This document shows, piece after piece, positions 56,508-64,000 of a stretch of DNA of 64,000 bases (positions are counted from its first letter, which is position 1; the number at the start of each line of letters is the position of its first letter). The DNA comes from Anaerolineales bacterium (GTDB lineage: Bacteria; Chloroflexota; Anaerolineae; 4572-78; J111): NCBI GenBank assembly GCA_020634935.1, contig JACKAT010000020.1:1-64000 (forward strand), in the 5' to 3' direction. Made by a program: the position numbers and the translations under genes. The notes below the pieces were generated by a model. It searched no databases and was not told the DNA's origin. It worked only from the letters and a program-made list of their open reading frames with translations.

Positions 56508-56571
56508 TTGATTTGAAGCCGGGCACGGGTATAATGCCGCCATTATACCCGCCTTTGAATTACCAACCAAT
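56508..56571. promoter_or_regulatory. Overlapping divergent promoters on one palindrome
   Basis: The palindrome GGGTATAAT-gccgcc-ATTATACCC (56527-56550) carries a TATAAT on each strand. Plus: TTGATT (56508-56513), 16-bp spacer, TATAAT (56530-56535), for the MBL gene. Minus: TTGGTT (56565-56570, read on the minus strand), 17-bp spacer, TATAAT (56542-56547), for the epimerase. The two -10 elements overlap so closely that RNA polymerase cannot occupy both. Confidence 0.75.
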
Positions 56572-56607
56572 ACAGATATATCTTCTACGATGATCAAGGA
56601 GAACCTT

Positions 56608-57447
56608 ATGTCCAGAACCAAATTCGTCCTGCTGGGTACCGGTACGCCCCGCTACACGCCGGGTCGCGCCCAGCAATCTTCGGCGGTGATTGTCGATGAC
56701 CAAGCCTACCTAATTGACTGCGGCGACGGAACAATGGTCCGCATCGCCGAGGCCGCCAGCAGGGGTCTCGATGCCCTAACCTTCACCCGCTTGACCCATC
56801 TCTTCCTGACCCACCTCCACCCCGACCACACCTGCGGTCTGCCCGGCTTGTTAATCGGCCCCTGGGTCATGCGCCGCCGCGCTGCCCTCCACATTTACGG
56901 ACCGCCGGGAACCCAAACCCTGGTCGATGGCCTGCTGGCAGCCTACCACGACGGCCTCGAGGCCCACCGCAATGGGTTGGCCCCTCTCAATCACCCGCTG
57001 GCGGTCGAGGTTCACGAGGTCGCTGCCGGCCAGATTTATCGCGACGACCGGGTGACCGTCACCGCCTTTCCCGTCGATCACGGTCACCTGGACGTGTACG
57101 GGCTAAAGTTCGTCACTCCCGACAAAGTCATCGTCCATTCGGCCGATACCCGCCCCACCCCGTCGCTGCTGGAACATGCCCAAGGCTGCGATATCCTGAT
57201 CCACGAAGTCTACCTGCGGCAGAGCTTGCTCGATACCTTTGGGCCGGAGTGGCAGCGCTACCACGCCACCATGCACACCTCCGAAATCGAACTGGCCGAC
57301 ATCGCCAACCAGACCCGCCCCAAACTGCTCATTCTCAACCACCAGTTAATCTGGGGCGACCACACCATCGAGGACCTGCTGGCCGGCTTGACCAGCCGCT
57401 ACGACGGCCCGGTCGTCTACGGCCGCGACCTGGATACGTTTAGTTAG
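56608..57447 (+). CDS. MBL-fold hydrolase, ribonuclease Z-like
   Basis: A 279-aa metallo-beta-lactamase-fold protein. The metal motif THLHPDH spans residues 68-74 (H69, H71, D73, H74), the later ligands are FPVDHGHLDVYGL (His), SADTRP (Asp) and HMHTSEIELADIA-like region with LILNHQLIWGD (His). The N-terminus VLLGTGTPRYTPGRAQQSSA and IDCGDGTMVRI resemble RNase Z/arylsulfatase. It could be a tRNA 3'-end endonuclease or a phosphodiesterase, but the exosite typical of RNase Z is not obvious. The start follows AAGGAGAACCTT. Confidence 0.88.
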   Translation: MSRTKFVLLGTGTPRYTPGRAQQSSAVIVDDQAYLIDCGDGTMVRIAEAASRGLDALTFTRLTHLFLTHLHPDHTCGLPGLLIGPWVMRRRAALHIYGPPGTQTLVDGLLAAYHDGLEAHRNGLAPLNHPLAVEVHEVAAGQIYRDDRVTVTAFPVDHGHLDVYGLKFVTPDKVIVHSADTRPTPSLLEHAQGCDILIHEVYLRQSLLDTFGPEWQRYHATMHTSEIELADIANQTRPKLLILNHQLIWGDHTIEDLLAGLTSRYDGPVVYGRDLDTFS

Positions 57448-57453
57448 CATCCA

Positions 57454-57545
57454 TCATGGAGATGGGGAGATAAGGCGATAGGGCGATCAGGAGATTTCTA
57501 AGGCCAATCTCCCAATCTCCTAATCTCTAATCTCCAATCTCCATT
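57454..57545. repeat. Heptamer-type repeats (GGAGATA and CCAATCTC)
   Basis: GGAGATGGGGAGATAAGGCG and ATAGGGCGATCAGGAGAT face a run of CCAATCTC/CTAATCTC heptamers on the right. The latter is the complement of the GGAGATT run at 9790-9866, so the tracts could pair in RNA. The region up to the promoter at 57603 has nothing else recognisable. Confidence 0.75.
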
Positions 57546-57602
57546 CCTTAGTTACCCCTACCGGCGGTCTCCGGTCGTCAGTCGGCAGTCTACTTGAGCC
57601 GC

Positions 57603-57631
57603 TTGTGCAATATAGCCGCGTGGGGTACAAT
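57603..57631 (+). promoter_or_regulatory. Promoter of the phosphomannomutase gene
   Basis: TTGTGC, a 17-bp spacer and TACAAT, the same -10 as in front of glgM. The RNA would start near 57638, about 140 nt before the ATG. Confidence 0.65.
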
Positions 57632-57776
57632 CTGAGGGCCAAAGCTATATCTTCAACATAGACCTACGGATTTGTCCAATTACCTATCATTTGCCCAAGA
57701 GGGCAGCGTTATCCTTGGACAACTCCTTCAACCAAACAATCAGTCGAACGAAGTTAATATTTATGAGGAGGATCTC

Positions 57777-59123
57777 ATGCAAGTCAACCCTGGTATCTTT
57801 AAGGCTTATGACATTCGAGGCATCTACCCCGATGACCTGAACGAGGACGTCGGCTACGCCATCGGGCGGGCCTTTGCCTCGTTTCTTAAAGTCGATACCG
57901 TCATCGTGGGGCGCGATATGCGCCTGTCCAGCCCGGCCCAGTTCGATGCCGTCACCCGCGGCTTGATGAAGCAAGGCGCCGACGTCATCAACATCGGCAT
58001 GGTCAGCACCGACCAGTACTACTACGCCTGCGCCAACCTCGGCCACGCCGGGATGATGGTCACGGCCTCGCACAACCCGGCCCAATACAGCGGCTTCAAG
58101 ATGGTCAAGAAAATGCCCCAACTGTTGAGCGGCGACGAAGGTATTCAGGATTTGCGCCGCATCGTCGAAAATGACGCTTACGACACCCCCACCCGCCAGG
58201 GGGCGATGACCGAAATCGACCTCAGCGAGGACTTTGTCAACATGGTCTTAACCCTGATTGATATCGAAAAGCTGCGCCCGCTCAAAGTCATCGCCGACAC
58301 CGGCAACGGCATGGTCGGTCCTATCCTCAAGCGGGTGTACGAGCGGCTGCCCTCTGTCGATTTGACCGGCATGTACCTCGACCCCGACGGCAGCCTGCCC
58401 AACCACGGCCTCGACCCGCTCCAGCCCGAAAACCGGGCCGAACTCCAGCAGCGCGTCAAAGATGAAGGAGCCGATGTCGGCTTCGCTTTCGACGGCGACG
58501 GCGACCGCTTCTTTACCATCGATGACCGGGGCGAGTTTGTCTCCGGCGACTTTATGACCGCGCTGATGGGCCAGTACTATCTGGAGAAATACCCCGGCGC
58601 TAAAATTGTCTACGACGTGCGTGGCTCGTGGGCCGTACCGGACCTGATTACGGCTAAGGGCGGCACCCCGCTGATGGAACGCGTCGGCCACGCCTTTATC
58701 AAGCGCCGCATGGCCGATGAAGGCGCGGTCTACGGCGGCGAAGTGACCGGCCACTACTACTTCAAAGATTTCTACTTTGCCGACTCCGGTATTGTGCCGT
58801 CGCTCATTATTATGGAGATGCTCTCCAAGAAGAACGCCTCGCTGTCCGACTTGCTCAAACCGCTGGAAGCCAAATATTTCATCTCCGGCGAAATCAACAC
58901 CCGCATCAGCGGCGACCCTAAAGCCAAGATGCAAGAGCTGGCCGATACCTTCAGCGACGCCAAAATCTCCTGGCAAGACGGCGTCTCCGTTGAGTACGAC
59001 GACTGGCACTTCAACGCCCGCCCCTCCAACACCGAACCTCTCCTCCGCCTCAACCTCGAAGCCAAATCGAAGGAACTGATGGAAGAAAAGCGGGATCAGG
59101 TGATTGAGATCATCCGCTCCTGA
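57777..59123 (+). CDS. Phosphomannomutase/phosphoglucomutase
   Basis: A 448-aa alpha-D-phosphohexomutase that interconverts sugar-6-phosphate and sugar-1-phosphate. The phosphoserine loop is TASHNPAQYSGFK (Ser98), the Mg site FAFDGDGDRFF (D239, D241, D243), and the sugar-specificity loop GEVTGHYYF (Thr in place of the usual Ser), and the phosphate-binding loop is RPSNTEPLLRL. All four domains are present at normal length. It could supply glucose-1-phosphate or mannose-1-phosphate. Both fit the GlgM and mannoside genes in this window. The start follows GAGGAGGATCTC; the longer open frame (from 57672) lacks a ribosome-binding site. Confidence 0.93.
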   Translation: MQVNPGIFKAYDIRGIYPDDLNEDVGYAIGRAFASFLKVDTVIVGRDMRLSSPAQFDAVTRGLMKQGADVINIGMVSTDQYYYACANLGHAGMMVTASHNPAQYSGFKMVKKMPQLLSGDEGIQDLRRIVENDAYDTPTRQGAMTEIDLSEDFVNMVLTLIDIEKLRPLKVIADTGNGMVGPILKRVYERLPSVDLTGMYLDPDGSLPNHGLDPLQPENRAELQQRVKDEGADVGFAFDGDGDRFFTIDDRGEFVSGDFMTALMGQYYLEKYPGAKIVYDVRGSWAVPDLITAKGGTPLMERVGHAFIKRRMADEGAVYGGEVTGHYYFKDFYFADSGIVPSLIIMEMLSKKNASLSDLLKPLEAKYFISGEINTRISGDPKAKMQELADTFSDAKISWQDGVSVEYDDWHFNARPSNTEPLLRLNLEAKSKELMEEKRDQVIEIIRS

Positions 59124-59235
59124 ACAAAGGGGTAGGGGGTAAGGGGTAGGTAGTAAGGGGATTCCCTCTACTGCCTACTGCCTACCCCCTCATCATTCAT
59201 CATTCATTATTCATTATTCATCATTCATAATTCCA
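59124..59235. repeat. Heptamer-type low-complexity tracts
   Basis: GGGGTAGGGGGTAAGGGGTA on the left is partly complementary to CTACTGCCTACTGCCTACCC, followed by CATCATTCATCATTCATTAT heptamers up to the next start codon. It is short-tandem-repeat-like intergenic DNA. Confidence 0.6.
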
Positions 59236-60000
59236 ATGAAATTGCCTTTTTCAAACAAAGTCGCACTCATCACTGGCTCGTCCCGAGGCATCGGGCGGGC
59301 CATTGCCCTGGAGTTGGCCCGGCAGGGGGCCGATATCGTGGTTCACTACCTGCGCAAACGCCATGCGGCCTCCGAGGTCGTGACCGAAATCGAAGGGATG
59401 GGCCGCCGGGCCATTGCCGTCAGCGCTAACCTGGCCGATATCGATAAAGTCAACCACCTATTCGAAACGGTCGACGAGACCTTTGGCCGCTGCGACATCT
59501 TTATCGGCAACGCCGCCACCGGCACGCCCAAAGACGCGCTGGAGCTAACCGACAAACATTGGGACTGGACCATGGACGTCAACGCCCGCTCGATTTTGCA
59601 CTGCATCCAACGCATCATTCCGTTGATGGAGCGCCACCACTGGGGCCGGATTGTGACCATTAGCAGCCCCGGCAGCCGGCGCGTGCTGCCGCACTATGTC
59701 GCTATCGGCCTGTCCAAAGCCGTGGTCGAGTCGCTCACCCGCTACCTGGCCGTCGAACTGGCCCCCAAGGGCATCATCGTCAACGCCGTCTCGCCCGGCC
59801 TGGTCGAGACCGACGCCATCAACGCCTTCCCCATCGATCTGCAAGCCATCATCCACATCGCCACGGAACGCACCCCGGCCGGCCGCCTGGTCACCCCCGA
59901 AGACATCGCCCGCACCGTCGCCTTCCTCTGCTCCGACGCCAACACCATGATCGTCGGCCAAACGATTACCATTGATGGGGGATATCAGTTGTTGGCATAG
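59236..60000 (+). CDS. fabL: Enoyl-[acyl-carrier-protein] reductase III (FabL-like SDR)
   Basis: A 254-aa NADPH-dependent short-chain reductase, probably the last step of fatty-acid elongation. The cofactor motif is TGSSRGIGRAIALELA. In place of the usual Y-x3-K it has HYVAIGLSK, with Tyr154 and Lys161 spaced as Y-x6-K as in enoyl reductases. WDWTMDVNAR, TRYLAVELAPKGIIVNAVSP and TPAGRLVTPEDIARTVAFLC are very close to Bacillus FabL. It stands alone downstream of the phosphomannomutase gene. The symbol is a family-level assignment; generic SDR function cannot be excluded without assay. Confidence 0.82.
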   Translation: MKLPFSNKVALITGSSRGIGRAIALELARQGADIVVHYLRKRHAASEVVTEIEGMGRRAIAVSANLADIDKVNHLFETVDETFGRCDIFIGNAATGTPKDALELTDKHWDWTMDVNARSILHCIQRIIPLMERHHWGRIVTISSPGSRRVLPHYVAIGLSKAVVESLTRYLAVELAPKGIIVNAVSPGLVETDAINAFPIDLQAIIHIATERTPAGRLVTPEDIARTVAFLCSDANTMIVGQTITIDGGYQLLA

Positions 60001-60061
60001 AGGAGATTGGCGATGAGGAGATGGGGAGATGGGTCTGATGTAAAGTGACGATTTAGCCGCC

Positions 60062-60152
60062 ATGTCATTTCGTAGCCGCAGGCGGAGAAATCCCTACAGC
60101 GTCCGGTTACCGGCCCTCTTCGAGGGGATTTCTCGCTCCTTCGTTGCTCGAA
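60062..60152. repeat. GTCATTTCG family element, copy 3
   Basis: GTCATTTCGTAGCCGCAGGC and GGAGAAATCCCT are followed by GGGGATTTCTCGCTCC and CGAAATAAGATG, an inverted pair. It is shorter than copy 1. Confidence 0.7.
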
Positions 60153-60179
60153 ATAAGATGCCCGAGCTCGTACTCGCGT

Positions 60180-60500
60180 TCGCGGCGCGTTTTTTGGCCG
60201 CCAAAACCCATTTCCGGCGGGGCGGACTCGTCTTTTTGCCACAAAAAAGTCATTCCCGGCTGCGGGAATCTGTTTTTTTGACGCAGAATGACACTTCCGG
60301 CGGGGCGGACTCGTCTTTTTACGACAAAAAAGTCATTCCCGGCTGCGGGGATTCGTTTTTTTGTGGCAGAATGACACTTCCGGCGGGGCGGACTCGTCTT
60401 TTTGCCACAAAAAAGTCATTCCCGGCGGCGGGGATTCGTTTTTTTGTGGCAGGATAGCCCTTCCTGGCGGCACAGACGCTCGTTTTACGACAAAATAGCC
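60180..60500. repeat. 83-bp (2 x 41.5) tandem array (array 3)
   Basis: CGGGGCGGACTCGTCTTTTT recurs at 60218, 60301 and 60384, an 83-bp period. Each unit consists of two similar halves whose T-tracts are centred near 60193, 60235, 60276, 60318, 60359, 60401, 60442 and 60484, that is alternately 41 and 42 bp. Each T-run is followed by G(C/T)(G/C)(A/G)C and an A-run, as in array 1. A coding frame across it is an artefact. Confidence 0.85.
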
Positions 60501-60525
60501 GATCCCCCTACCGGCCTTGGCCCGC

Positions 60526-60618
60526 ATGCTCCGCCGCCGCGTCGTCGCCCGCACCGCCGCCGGCTACCCCGTCGAAATCCCCCTCATCCGCCGCTGGGTC
60601 ATCGAGCGGGCGGGGTAG
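60526..60618 (+). pseudogene. Possible gene remnant (30 codons)
   Basis: From the ATG at 60526 a GC-rich frame encodes RRRVVARTAAGYPVEIPLIR then RWVIERAG and a stop. It reads like the C-terminal piece of a real protein, unlike the surrounding repeat DNA, but the family was not recognised. It may be a relic cut by the array expansion. Confidence 0.3.
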
Positions 60619-60654
60619 GGGCCATCCGCCAGATCCAAGGCAAAAATGCGCCGC

Positions 60655-61650
60655 TCACGACGGCATCGGCGCAGGTTCTACCGTAGTTTCCTGGCAGTTT
60701 AGCGCCTCAGGGTGGGGAATCAATCCTCGCCGCAGTAAATCGGTGGCGGCCCTGAACCGGAGGTCTTCGACATCACGCCCAAAGTACAAACTGTAGCGAT
60801 CTTCATCCCGGCGATATTCCATCGCGATGAGCGTCTGGTCAGCTTGATATAGCTTCAGTTCCAGCCGGGGAGAGCTGAATTGGGCTGAACAGTCGATCAG
60901 GTGGGTTCTAAGTTGCAACCAGAGATCAGGCATCAACCGATCCGTCCGCAGATCATCTCCCTGGCTTAAGCGGTGGTCGGCGATTAAAGCCTGAGCTACC
61001 ATAGACCGCAGTTGCAGTACCTCTTGGCCCTGGTTATTTGGCGCTGCTCGTTTAGCGCTGGCGGCATAGGTATACAGCCCGCTGCCGTCAACTTCCGGGA
61101 AAACTGGCGCCCAAAACTCATTGTCTGTGGCGAATTGGGCCCGTTTCTTCAAGTAAAAAACCGGCCGGATTAACCCGAGCGTGAGGCGATCGACGCCTCG
61201 GACATGCAAGCGATCGTGAGTTGGCGGTGGCCATAACTCGCCGGTTTGGTAGAGGTAGTCGGCCAGATACTCCCGCACTTTGGCCAGTTCTATGTGGCGG
61301 AACAGCGGTCCACCGGTAATAGCGGCTATGACCTCGCTGCCAAAGGTGTAGACCGGATAGATGCGCCGGGAATGGCGGGCAATAAAAATGTACGACGGCA
61401 GCCGCGCCCCCCGCAGCAAGGAAGGGATGATTTTTTCGATGCGCGGTACCAAGTCTGCGGCCGTTCGCGCTTCCAAGGGGATACCGCAAATTTCGACCCT
61501 ATAAATGCTTCGGTCTCTAAAATGCTGGTAACGGATAGGAATAAAGAAGGGAGTTTGTAAATCAGGACTGAGCGCCGCTACTTCAATCCGCAAATAAAAA
61601 GGAATAAGGTGATTATCACTTTCAGAATTTTCAATCAGGGCCAGTTGCAT
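60655..61650 (-). CDS. Protein of unknown function (331 aa)
   Basis: A soluble 331-aa protein without recognised domain. Conserved-looking segments are EICGIPLEARTAADLVPRIE, IFIARHSRRIYPVYTFGSEV and FGRDVEDLRFRAATDLLRRG. The mix of beta-type (YIFIARHSRRIYPVY) and helical parts and an acidic Glu-rich N-terminus suggest an alpha/beta fold. There is no signal peptide or membrane helix. Its neighbours give no clue. It is the only gene in its transcription unit, and the length and composition support it as real. Confidence 0.7.
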   Translation of the reverse strand: MQLALIENSESDNHLIPFYLRIEVAALSPDLQTPFFIPIRYQHFRDRSIYRVEICGIPLEARTAADLVPRIEKIIPSLLRGARLPSYIFIARHSRRIYPVYTFGSEVIAAITGGPLFRHIELAKVREYLADYLYQTGELWPPPTHDRLHVRGVDRLTLGLIRPVFYLKKRAQFATDNEFWAPVFPEVDGSGLYTYAASAKRAAPNNQGQEVLQLRSMVAQALIADHRLSQGDDLRTDRLMPDLWLQLRTHLIDCSAQFSSPRLELKLYQADQTLIAMEYRRDEDRYSLYFGRDVEDLRFRAATDLLRRGLIPHPEALNCQETTVEPAPMPS

Positions 61651-61677
61651 CGTACCCCGCCTGGTGAGCCGTAGAAA

Positions 61678-61916
61678 AGCAGCGATCAGCCCTTAGCTGT
61701 CAGCTATCAGCCTACATTCACCTAAAGTTATATAAATCTAAGCAAATTCGCGCCCATTTCTGGACATAGCTAGGATTAGTATTAGCGATTTTGGACGCAG
61801 ACGCCCGCATCCTTTCGCTGAGACACTGAAAACTCACTAAACTCTAGGGCTCAGGGATGGCTGCGTTTGTCTGCGTCCTATTTTTTTATAAGGAAACTGG
61901 ATATTATTTTACCACA
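61678..61916. other. Intergenic region with solo repeat ends and a GGACGC pair
   Basis: CAGCCCTTAGCTGTCAGCTATCAGCC at its start is a single end of the TCAGCTATCAGC family. GGACGCAGACGC (61796) and TGTCTGCGTCC (to 61881) form an inverted pair followed by a T-run. No gene is seen. Confidence 0.5.
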
Positions 61917-63425
61917 TTATTTACTAGCCGTGGGAGACAGAACAGTGGCGGCCGGCTGAACCAACCCCGCCTGCGGGGTTAACCCAGCTAAACCGGGTAG
62001 ATCGGTCACGTAGCCGGGGATACCCATTTCCGGCAGATCGAGACCAGCCATTTCCGCTTCGGGGTCGCTGCGCAGCAAGCGCATCTGCTTAAGAACGGCA
62101 AAGAAGGCATAAGACAGGCCAAAGGCAAAAGCCGTAATACTAATCACCTCTAAGAACTGGGCGGCAATTTGCGTGGTCCCCCCGTAAAGCAGCCCGGTCA
62201 CAGCGGTGTCGATGCCGTTCCAGGCGGCAGTATCGGGGTTTGCGGCGGCAAAAATACCGACCGCTAACACCCCCCAGACGCCGTTGACAAAGTGAACCGG
62301 TACCGCGCCCACCGGGTCATCGATTTGCATCTTTTCCAGCGCGAAGGTGGCCAGGCACACCAGCACGCCAGCTATCAAGCCGATGATCACCGCCGAAATC
62401 GGCGTGACAAAGGCGCAAGGGGCGGTAATCGCCACCAAGCCGGCCAGCACCCCGTTTACCGACAGGGCCGGGTCGGGTTTTTTAACCGGACTGATCAGCC
62501 ACATATAAAGCATGGCGCTCAAGCCGCCGGCGGCTCCGGCCATCAGCGTATTGGCCGCGGCCAACGAAACCAGGTCGATAAAAGCGCCCTGGATGCCTAA
62601 AGCCGAGCCGGGGTTGAAGCCGAACCAGCCGAAAAAGAGAATCACCGTGCCTAAAATCCCCATCGGGATATTGTGGCCGGGGATGGCATTGGCGGTGCCA
62701 TCTTTATTGAAGCGGCCCAGTCGCGGCCCCAGTACCAACGCGATAGCCAAGCCCACGGCCCCGCCGGTCATATGGACTACGCCGGAACCGGCAAAGTCCA
62801 CTGCCCCGTTGCCTAAACCCAACGTGCGGCCCAGGTTGGCCAGCCAGCCGCCGCCCCAGACCCAGTTGCCGATAATCGGATAAATGAACATGCTCACCCA
62901 AAAGCCCATCAGCACAAAGCCAACGAACTTAATGCGTTCGGCTCCGGAGCCGGTGGGGATGGTGGCCGCGGTATCCATAAAGACCATCTGGAATATGAAA
63001 AAGGCAAAGATACCGGCCGCGCCTAACGTGACGCCCTGCAAAAAGAAGCCGGATAGACCGATCAGGCCCCACTGTTCGCCTAACCGCAGGCCGGTGGAGA
63101 GGCTGTCGCCCCATGCGCCTAGGGTTACGGGGGAGAAAGCCCAGGTGGGCGAACTCTGCCCGGCGCTAATGGCCGTGGCCGGGTAGGTGTAATTCACCGC
63201 GCCAAACTGGAAAGCAAAGCCGCAAATCCAGTAGCCAACAGCGCCAATGCAAAAAACCATCATATTCATCATCATCGTGTGCGCTACGTTTTTGGCCTGG
63301 GTAAAACCCGTTTCGACCAACGCAAAACCGGCTTGCATGAAAAATACCAAGAAGCCGGCTATCAGTACCCAAAGAATATTCGCCGATATCGTTAGACTGG
63401 CGACATCTGTTTGTAATTGATCCAT
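61917..63425 (-). CDS. amt: Ammonium transporter (Amt family)
   Basis: A 502-aa membrane protein with eleven helices that conducts ammonium/ammonia. Helix 1 is ILWVLIAGFLVFFMQAGFAL, followed by ETGFTQAKNVAHTMMMNMMV. Also seen are DFAGSGVVHMTGGAVGLAIA with the pore His, the GFNPGSALGIQGA loop, and HFVNGVWGVLAVGIF with the second pore His. The C-terminal tail, DPEAEMAGLDLPEMGIPGYV, is the conserved cytosolic tail contacting a PII protein. The start is placed at MDQLQTD because that is the usual N-terminus. GGAGG lies 15 bases upstream, farther than normal. No PII gene lies in the window. Confidence 0.94.
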   Translation of the reverse strand: MDQLQTDVASLTISANILWVLIAGFLVFFMQAGFALVETGFTQAKNVAHTMMMNMMVFCIGAVGYWICGFAFQFGAVNYTYPATAISAGQSSPTWAFSPVTLGAWGDSLSTGLRLGEQWGLIGLSGFFLQGVTLGAAGIFAFFIFQMVFMDTAATIPTGSGAERIKFVGFVLMGFWVSMFIYPIIGNWVWGGGWLANLGRTLGLGNGAVDFAGSGVVHMTGGAVGLAIALVLGPRLGRFNKDGTANAIPGHNIPMGILGTVILFFGWFGFNPGSALGIQGAFIDLVSLAAANTLMAGAAGGLSAMLYMWLISPVKKPDPALSVNGVLAGLVAITAPCAFVTPISAVIIGLIAGVLVCLATFALEKMQIDDPVGAVPVHFVNGVWGVLAVGIFAAANPDTAAWNGIDTAVTGLLYGGTTQIAAQFLEVISITAFAFGLSYAFFAVLKQMRLLRSDPEAEMAGLDLPEMGIPGYVTDLPGLAGLTPQAGLVQPAATVLSPTASK

Positions 63426-63637
63426 AAGGATTTGTTTTTTACCTCCGTATTTAACCTCGCACCAATAGAAAAGCGGCACGACCCAAGGCTTTAGAAGCCC
63501 GGCCTATCGACAGGGATAGGGCAGCAGCGGCCCGACTGCTGCTGACAACAGCGCATCAGCGATGATGTTATTGCCACGTTGAGGTTGTTATTAAGTTGAT
63601 TGGTTCGCTAGTTGTTTTCCTTTCTCGCCAAACAAAA

Positions 63638-63680
63638 AGCCCTCAATCAAAGCGGTTGGCTTCAATGTGAGGGCTTCGCG
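63638..63680 (-). terminator. Intrinsic terminator after the SRPBCC gene (minus strand)
   Basis: On the minus strand, AAGCCCTCA and TGAGGGCTT form a 9-bp stem with a 22-nt loop, followed by TTTGTTTGG. It separates the partial gene at the window end from amt, or it could be an attenuator in the amt leader. Confidence 0.7.
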
Positions 63681-63803
63681 GCCACAAAACTTTATTTAGG
63701 AGTGGTTGTTACTAACTTCACGAGATCATAGCACCATTTAATAGAATGTCAACTCTTTTCGAACGAGGAAAAGAGCTAAAGACAATAATTCATTGCCTCT
63801 TTT

Positions 63804-64000
63804 TTATTCATTAGCGGTTGCCAACGACTCAATCATCCAGCGCGTTACGGCTTTACGATAGGTGAATAGCATCTTGAGCGCAGGTCTGGGGAAAAGTAAG
63901 CGGCTGAGCAGTCCTTTTGGACCGGCGTCGTGCGCAAATTCGATGGTATCGTTGACGCGAGTGAGGCTGTTGCTGATTGGAATAAATGAGTGGGTGTGCC
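63804..64000 (-). CDS. SRPBCC family protein (3' end only)
   Basis: The last 65 residues of a gene that begins beyond the window. The sequence HTHSFIPISNSLTRVNDTIE then FAHDAGPKGLLSRLLFPRPA and LKMLFTYRKAVTRWMIESLA matches the C-terminus of SRPBCC/START-like proteins, whose last strand and long C-terminal helix enclose a hydrophobic pocket. Ligand and function are not known. Confidence 0.72.
   Translation of the reverse strand, partial: HTHSFIPISNSLTRVNDTIEFAHDAGPKGLLSRLLFPRPALKMLFTYRKAVTRWMIESLATANE

Noticed and set aside
60062..60457. 131-codon open frame
   Set aside because: It is made by the 83-bp array and the GTCATTTCG repeat; codon content follows the repeat and not a protein.

Overview
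The window looks like a chromosomal segment of a member of the Chloroflexota, probably class Anaerolineae (inference, no marker rRNA is present). The clues are Thr/Pro-rich extracytoplasmic linkers, a secreted protein ending in a FLPIV-type tail, the GlgM-GlgE route to alpha-glucan, SARP/BTAD-type regulators, AAA proteins with an N-terminal helix-turn-helix, and very many short palindromic intergenic repeats. No tRNA, rRNA or CRISPR array was recognised.

Layout. 1-5.6 kb: a sugar ABC importer (two permeases and the ATPase) followed by a GH38 alpha-mannosidase, a mannoside uptake and hydrolysis unit. 5.7-7.25 kb: a repeat-rich gap with a DinB relic. 7.3-18.9 kb: small cytosolic enzymes (DUF1697, DinB, methyltransferase, OsmC, HAD, SnoaL-like) around a GH13 amylase-type enzyme and an adjacent glgM-glgE pair. 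18.9-25.6 kb: an alpha-helical repeat protein, an EF-hand protein, a secreted metallophosphoesterase, DUF937, and a 1.3-kb repeat block. 25.7-30.8 kb: a membrane-anchored S33-type hydrolase, methylglyoxal synthase, and a TetR-HAD-OsmC unit with a clear promoter and operator repeats. 30.8-38.5 kb: a possible signalling or conflict island, with a membrane-integrated STAND-like ATPase, a DUF5995 protein, an HTH-AAA ATPase and a small membrane protein plus SARP regulator. 38.9-44 kb: two paralogous GT-C glycosyltransferases. 44.2-50.4 kb: housekeeping genes rpsF-ssb-rpsR, a parvulin, an anti-sigma/STAS pair, and a truD-pentapeptide-map operon. 50.7-60 kb: metabolic genes including cinA, an iodotyrosine-deiodinase-like nitroreductase, an MBL hydrolase, phosphomannomutase/phosphoglucomutase and a FabL-type enoyl reductase. 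60-64 kb: a repeat array, an unknown protein, an ammonium transporter and the end of an SRPBCC gene.

The most unusual content is between the genes. At least ten families of short non-autonomous palindromic or inverted-repeat elements can be defined from within the window alone. Some are nested: two 139-bp elements of the same family are inserted in two different older elements with the same CTTA duplication. Three unrelated-looking tandem arrays share a 41-41.5-bp period (about four helical turns). In the largest, at 21.2-21.7 kb, twenty GATC sites fall on an almost strict 20/21-bp grid, the most striking unexplained signal in the window.
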